From JAYPWI01 sp964629575 (GTDB lineage: Bacteria > Actinomycetota > Acidimicrobiia > Acidimicrobiales > Poriferisodalaceae), in NCBI GenBank assembly GCA_964629575.1, contig CAZVUM010000007.1, positions 43,828-107,827 of the forward strand: DNA of 64,000 nt, given 5' to 3'. Both the position numbers and the translations under genes were made by a program. Each line of letters starts with the position of its first letter. The stretch's first letter is position 1. Shown here piece by piece: positions 61,246 to 64,000 of this stretch. The notes under the pieces are model-generated. The model saw nothing but the letters and a program-made list of their open reading frames with translations. It ran no database searches and was not told where the DNA came from.

Positions 61246-61968
61246 CTAGCTCGCCACCGACACGATGGCCTCGTGCTCGATGGTTGCAACCGGTTCGCCA
61301 TCGCAGGTGATCGACACGTCGAGGACGGCTCGCCCGCCCATTCGGCTGTCGAACCGGTCGAACACCACGGACTCGACGTGCACCTCCGAACCGACCCGAA
61401 CGGTGTTGTGATGCTGGATGTGGCTGCGCGTGTGGATCCAGCTGCCCGTGACGAGGTTGGTGTGCACGATGTCGTTGGCGATCGACGGCCACGCCGCGGG
61501 ATGCACGATGCCTTCTGCGCCGTACAGAGGAAGGTCGTCGCCCAGCCGCCGACCGAGGTCGGCCCATGCGGTGCCGAGAGTTCGGCGGACCGACGGGAGC
61601 GACTCGCCGTCACGCGGTGCGGTTGCGGCGGCGCCGCCCGTCCACACCCGCGCCGAGACGCGGTCGCCGCCTTCGGTGAGAAGGGTGACCGCGTCGCCGT
61701 CATCATTCCTCGACGGCGCGACAGTGATCGCGTCCCCGTCGAAGACCGGTGCATGGAATCGCACCTCGGCTCCCCCCGATGCGATCCACTCCAGACCCCA
61801 GCCGCAGACGGGCACGTGGGTCATGTACGCATACGACGACACGCCGGCGACCAGCGCGGCCGGAAAGCCGGCAGCACGTGCTCCGTCGTCGGTGTGGATC
61901 GGATTGTGCCCGTGCTCGGGCAGGTTCACCGCCGTCGCACTCCAGGTCTCCAGCTGGGCCGTGCTCAT
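61246..61968 (-). CDS. MaoC-like (hotdog) dehydratase
   Basis: A 240-residue double-hotdog protein: NLPEHGHNPIHTDDGARAAG, AALVAGVSSYAYMTH, and THTRSHIQHHNTV-like SWIHTRSHIQHHNTV. The NPIHTDD motif is the hydratase-2 catalytic Asp/His motif. It should hydrate trans-enoyl-CoA to the (R)-3-hydroxy form, matching the downstream MFE-2-type SDR. ATG 61968 is chosen because the longer reading runs through the hairpin at 62.04 kb. Confidence 0.85.
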   Translation of the reverse strand: MSTAQLETWSATAVNLPEHGHNPIHTDDGARAAGFPAALVAGVSSYAYMTHVPVCGWGLEWIASGGAEVRFHAPVFDGDAITVAPSRNDDGDAVTLLTEGGDRVSARVWTGGAAATAPRDGESLPSVRRTLGTAWADLGRRLGDDLPLYGAEGIVHPAAWPSIANDIVHTNLVTGSWIHTRSHIQHHNTVRVGSEVHVESVVFDRFDSRMGGRAVLDVSITCDGEPVATIEHEAIVSVAS

Positions 61969-62027
61969 CCCGTCACCTTCCCACAGCCACACCGATCGCG
62001 TCCTGCCTCGCCGGCCGCGTGACCCCA

Positions 62028-62066
62028 AGTTGAGCAACGTGGTGCCTGACACCATGTTGCTCAACT
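62028..62066. terminator. Long near-perfect hairpin with core GTGCCTGACACC
   Basis: AGTTGAGCAAC (62028-62038) and GTTGCTCAACT (62056-62066), extended by TGGTG / CACCA and one G-U pair, give a 17-bp stem with loop CCTGA. The stop codon of the upstream decarboxylase-subunit gene (62061-62063) lies in its arm. It separates that gene from the MaoC gene, so it may end the decarboxylase transcript. The inner core resembles the hairpin at 56.6 kb. Confidence 0.7.
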
Positions 62067-62645
62067 CGGGATGTCGCTCACCCCGAGGGCCGCACGGAAC
62101 CGGGAGACGAGGTGGGCACCGTCGCGGGGCGGGACGACCTGTGGCGGAACATCGGCTGTCACCTTGAACACCCCGAAGACCGGCCCTGGCGCGCTCCGCA
62201 GCGCGGTCACCAGGGCCGGGACCTCGTCGGGCAGAACCGCTGTTGTGCTCGAGGCGAACCCGCACGCTGCCGCCACAGCAGCCAGGTCCGTGCCGTGGGC
62301 GGTCGCCGTTGCCTGCATCCCCGTTTCGCCGTATCGCTCATTGTCGAGCACCGCGATCGCGAGGTTGTGGGGAGCCGACGCCGCGACCGACGTCAACCCG
62401 GGAAGTCCCATGAGCTGCTCACCGTCGCCCGTCACCACGAGCACTCGCCGATCGGGTTGTGCCAAGGCGAGCCCCAGGCCGAGCGCAGCCGCCCCGCCCA
62501 TCGCTCCCCACAGAGGGAAGTTGAGGTGGCTGTCCCCCACCGCGGTCACATCCCAGGCCGGTGCGCCGAGGCCCGCGATCACGAGCATGTCGCCGCGATC
62601 CTCCAGAAGGGCCGCCGTCACCTCACGCCGGTCGAGAGCGTTCAC
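62061..62645 (-). CDS. TPP-dependent decarboxylase subunit (sulfopyruvate decarboxylase beta-like)
   Basis: A 194-residue TPP-binding (PYR-PP split) subunit. The TPP/Mg motif is VVTGDGEQLMG ... AVLDNERYGETG (GDG-x(~25)-N). NFPLWGAMGGAAALGLGLAL precedes it. It overlaps the partner gene by 4 bp (62642-62645). Such split pairs include ComDE sulfopyruvate and phosphonopyruvate-type decarboxylases. It would decarboxylate a 2-oxoacid. Confidence 0.82.
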   Translation of the reverse strand: MNALDRREVTAALLEDRGDMLVIAGLGAPAWDVTAVGDSHLNFPLWGAMGGAAALGLGLALAQPDRRVLVVTGDGEQLMGLPGLTSVAASAPHNLAIAVLDNERYGETGMQATATAHGTDLAAVAAACGFASSTTAVLPDEVPALVTALRSAPGPVFGVFKVTADVPPQVVPPRDGAHLVSRFRAALGVSDIPS

Positions 62646-63199
62646 GAGTCACCGATCCCGTCACCGGCGAACGTCTTGACGCCGATCACGTCCTGGTCCA
62701 CGAGGACCGCCGTCGCCGGCCCCGTGCCGAATGCGTCGGCGCAGGCCCGTGTCACGGTCGCAGCAACCGCGTCGGAGTGGCGTGCGTGACGCACGTCTAC
62801 CCCCATTGCGTCGAGGACCTCGGGGGCTGCCCGCCCCATCGGCACCTGCCACGGGTTGGACTCGTGCTCCTGCCCGCGCATGGTGACGAAGAGCAGGGCG
62901 GGAATCTCGCACGTCGCGAGCAGGCTCAGCATGTTGACCGTGTTGCCGACTCCGCTCGACTGCATCAGCAGAGCTGCGCGCGCTCCGCCCAACCATGCGC
63001 CGGCGGCCAGTGCCACGCCGTCTTCTTCGGTCGCGAGCGGCACCAGGGTCACTCCAGGCTCTGCCTCCAGTCGAGGCAGAAGTTCCTTCAGCCCGCCGTC
63101 TGGCACGTAGCCCACGATCCGGATCCCGGCCTCAACCATCGCCCGGTGCGTGGCCGGCACCCATCCCGGGATCTCGGTCGGGTCCTCTGCGCCGGTCAC
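62642..63199 (-). CDS. TPP-dependent decarboxylase subunit (sulfopyruvate decarboxylase alpha-like)
   Basis: A 185-residue pyrimidine-binding subunit. VGYVPDGGLKELLPRLE, then PLATEEDGVALAAGAWLGG, where the Glu activates TPP, and LMQSSGVGNTVNMLSLL follow the ComD pattern. Translationally coupled to the partner by 4 bp. The actual substrate may be sulfopyruvate, phosphonopyruvate or another 2-oxoacid; no sulfonate genes are nearby. Confidence 0.82.
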   Translation of the reverse strand: MTGAEDPTEIPGWVPATHRAMVEAGIRIVGYVPDGGLKELLPRLEAEPGVTLVPLATEEDGVALAAGAWLGGARAALLMQSSGVGNTVNMLSLLATCEIPALLFVTMRGQEHESNPWQVPMGRAAPEVLDAMGVDVRHARHSDAVAATVTRACADAFGTGPATAVLVDQDVIGVKTFAGDGIGDS

Positions 63200-63269
63200 G
63201 GCACGCCAGAGTAGGTGTTCGCCGCGGTCGGCTACCGTTCTGCGCGCCGGCGAAGACGAGGAGACCGCA

Positions 63270-63563
63270 GTGACGAAGGCCTACTGGATCAGCGCGTATC
63301 ACGAGGTACACGACCCCGAGAAGCTTGCCGCATACGCCGAGCTCGCCGGCCCGGCGATCACGTCGGCAGGTGGCCGCTTCCTGGCGCGGGGAGTGGCGGC
63401 CAAGGCGTACGAGGCCGGACTCGAGCAGCGCACGGTCGTGGTGGAGTTCCCGTCGCTCGACGCGGCGATCGCCTGTCATGACGGCGACGCCTATCAGGCC
63501 GCCCTGAACGCGCTCGGCGACGGTGTCACCCGAGACCTGCGGGTCGTCGAAGGGGTCGAGTAG
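63270..63563 (+). CDS. DUF1330 family protein
   Basis: A 97-residue ferredoxin-like alpha/beta-barrel protein. It begins AYWISAYHEVHDPEKLAAYA and has FLARGVAAKAYE and VVVEFPSLDAAIACHD, all typical of DUF1330. GTG 63270 follows ACGAGGAG. It is divergent from the decarboxylase pair. The function is unknown. Confidence 0.9.
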   Translation: MTKAYWISAYHEVHDPEKLAAYAELAGPAITSAGGRFLARGVAAKAYEAGLEQRTVVVEFPSLDAAIACHDGDAYQAALNALGDGVTRDLRVVEGVE

Positions 63564-63569
63564 CAGCGG

Positions 63570-64000
63570 ATGCTCGATCGCTTCGTCAGCTTCGAAGGGG
63601 CGTTCAACGTCCGCGACCTCGGTGGCCTCACGACAGCGAACGGAAGCGATGTACGCCGCGGCCTCGTCTTTCGGGCCGCATCACCACGGCGCCTCACCAC
63701 GACCGACCGCGAAAAGGTGTCCGAGCTCGGCATCAGCCACGTCCTCGACCTCCGCACTGGCGACGAAGCCGAACTAGGAAGCTGGGCTGTCCCGGGCCGG
63801 ATCACCCGCCACAACTTCGCCGTGATCGACGTCATGCCGGATCCCGAGAACCCTCCGAGCGACCTCCCACCGGTCGTCGACGCGAACGCGCTGGCCGAGC
63901 GATACGCGTACCGCCTGCGCAACGGGGCAGCGACCTTTGTCGCCGCAGCCCAGACCCTCACGCGCAACGCCGAAGCCGGCGTGCTCTTCCACTGCAGCGC
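63570..64000 (+). CDS. Tyrosine-protein phosphatase-like protein (3' end beyond window)
   Basis: The first 143 codons of a PTP-like phosphatase. FEGAFNVRDLGGLTTANGSD and VFRAASPRRLTTTDRE are the usual N-terminal motifs, followed by HVLDLRTGDE. The window ends at VLFHCSA, the beginning of the HCxxGKDR catalytic loop. The ATG is 6 bp after the DUF1330 stop. It should be active if the loop continues normally. Confidence 0.85.
   Translation, partial: MLDRFVSFEGAFNVRDLGGLTTANGSDVRRGLVFRAASPRRLTTTDREKVSELGISHVLDLRTGDEAELGSWAVPGRITRHNFAVIDVMPDPENPPSDLPPVVDANALAERYAYRLRNGAATFVAAAQTLTRNAEAGVLFHCS

Noticed and set aside
1..64000. tRNA or rRNA genes
   Set aside because: No cloverleaf-like sequence or rRNA signature was recognised on either strand; a covariance-model search was not possible here.

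Overview
The window is a 64 kb piece of a high-GC genome. GTG starts are frequent, many genes overlap by 4 bp, and there are enzymes of the mycothiol (DinB/maleylpyruvate isomerase-like) and F420 (luciferase-like monooxygenase, PPOX-like) type. Acyl-CoA dehydrogenases, CoA-transferases and SDRs are abundant. This points to an actinobacterium, most likely an uncultured Acidimicrobiia-type lineage. That assignment is inference; there is no rRNA in the window. Three runs of exactly 100 N (12122-12221, 24992-25091, 43979-44078) show it is a scaffolded draft or metagenomic assembly.

Layout. 0-4.1 kb: MetE-like methyltransferase, TetR regulator, amidohydrolase, DinB-type protein. 4.2-8.7 kb: chemotaxis receptor and a FAD/Fe-S 2-hydroxyacid dehydrogenase. 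8.7-23.1 kb: an envelope locus with a membrane glycosyltransferase-PilZ protein, signal peptidase I, a giant surface protein with an 81-residue repeat (one apparent frameshift and an unresolved Thr/Pro repeat), a membrane SGNH-hydrolase/PhoD-phosphatase fusion and a subtilisin-like protease. 23.2-33.1 kb: SDR, ABC exporter, phytanoyl-CoA dioxygenase-like protein, enolase-superfamily dehydratase, quinone oxidoreductase, VOC protein, FAD oxidoreductase and acyl-CoA ligase. 33.1-43.8 kb: rhodanese, fused indolepyruvate ferredoxin oxidoreductase, a tightly coupled luciferase-like/alcohol dehydrogenase/kinase operon, and five copies of a palindromic interspersed element. 43.8-64 kb: mostly CoA-thioester and F420/flavin catabolic genes, a linalool dehydratase/isomerase-like gene, a split TPP decarboxylase pair and a partial tyrosine phosphatase.

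The most important observation is that two genes carry in-frame TGA codons exactly where their families have catalytic cysteines, each with a hairpin of bacterial SECIS type just downstream. One is a rhodanese (UGA at codon 87, replacing the active-site Cys). The other is a homologue of linalool dehydratase/isomerase with two UGA codons nine codons apart (215 and 224), matching the catalytic pair Cys171/Cys180 of LinD. The second of these UGAs is followed, after 18 nt, by a hairpin with the loop GGUCU, the same loop and spacing as the classical fdhF SECIS. A conventional gene caller would report both genes as truncated. I interpret both as selenoproteins; a di-selenocysteine linalool dehydratase-like enzyme would, to my knowledge, be new.
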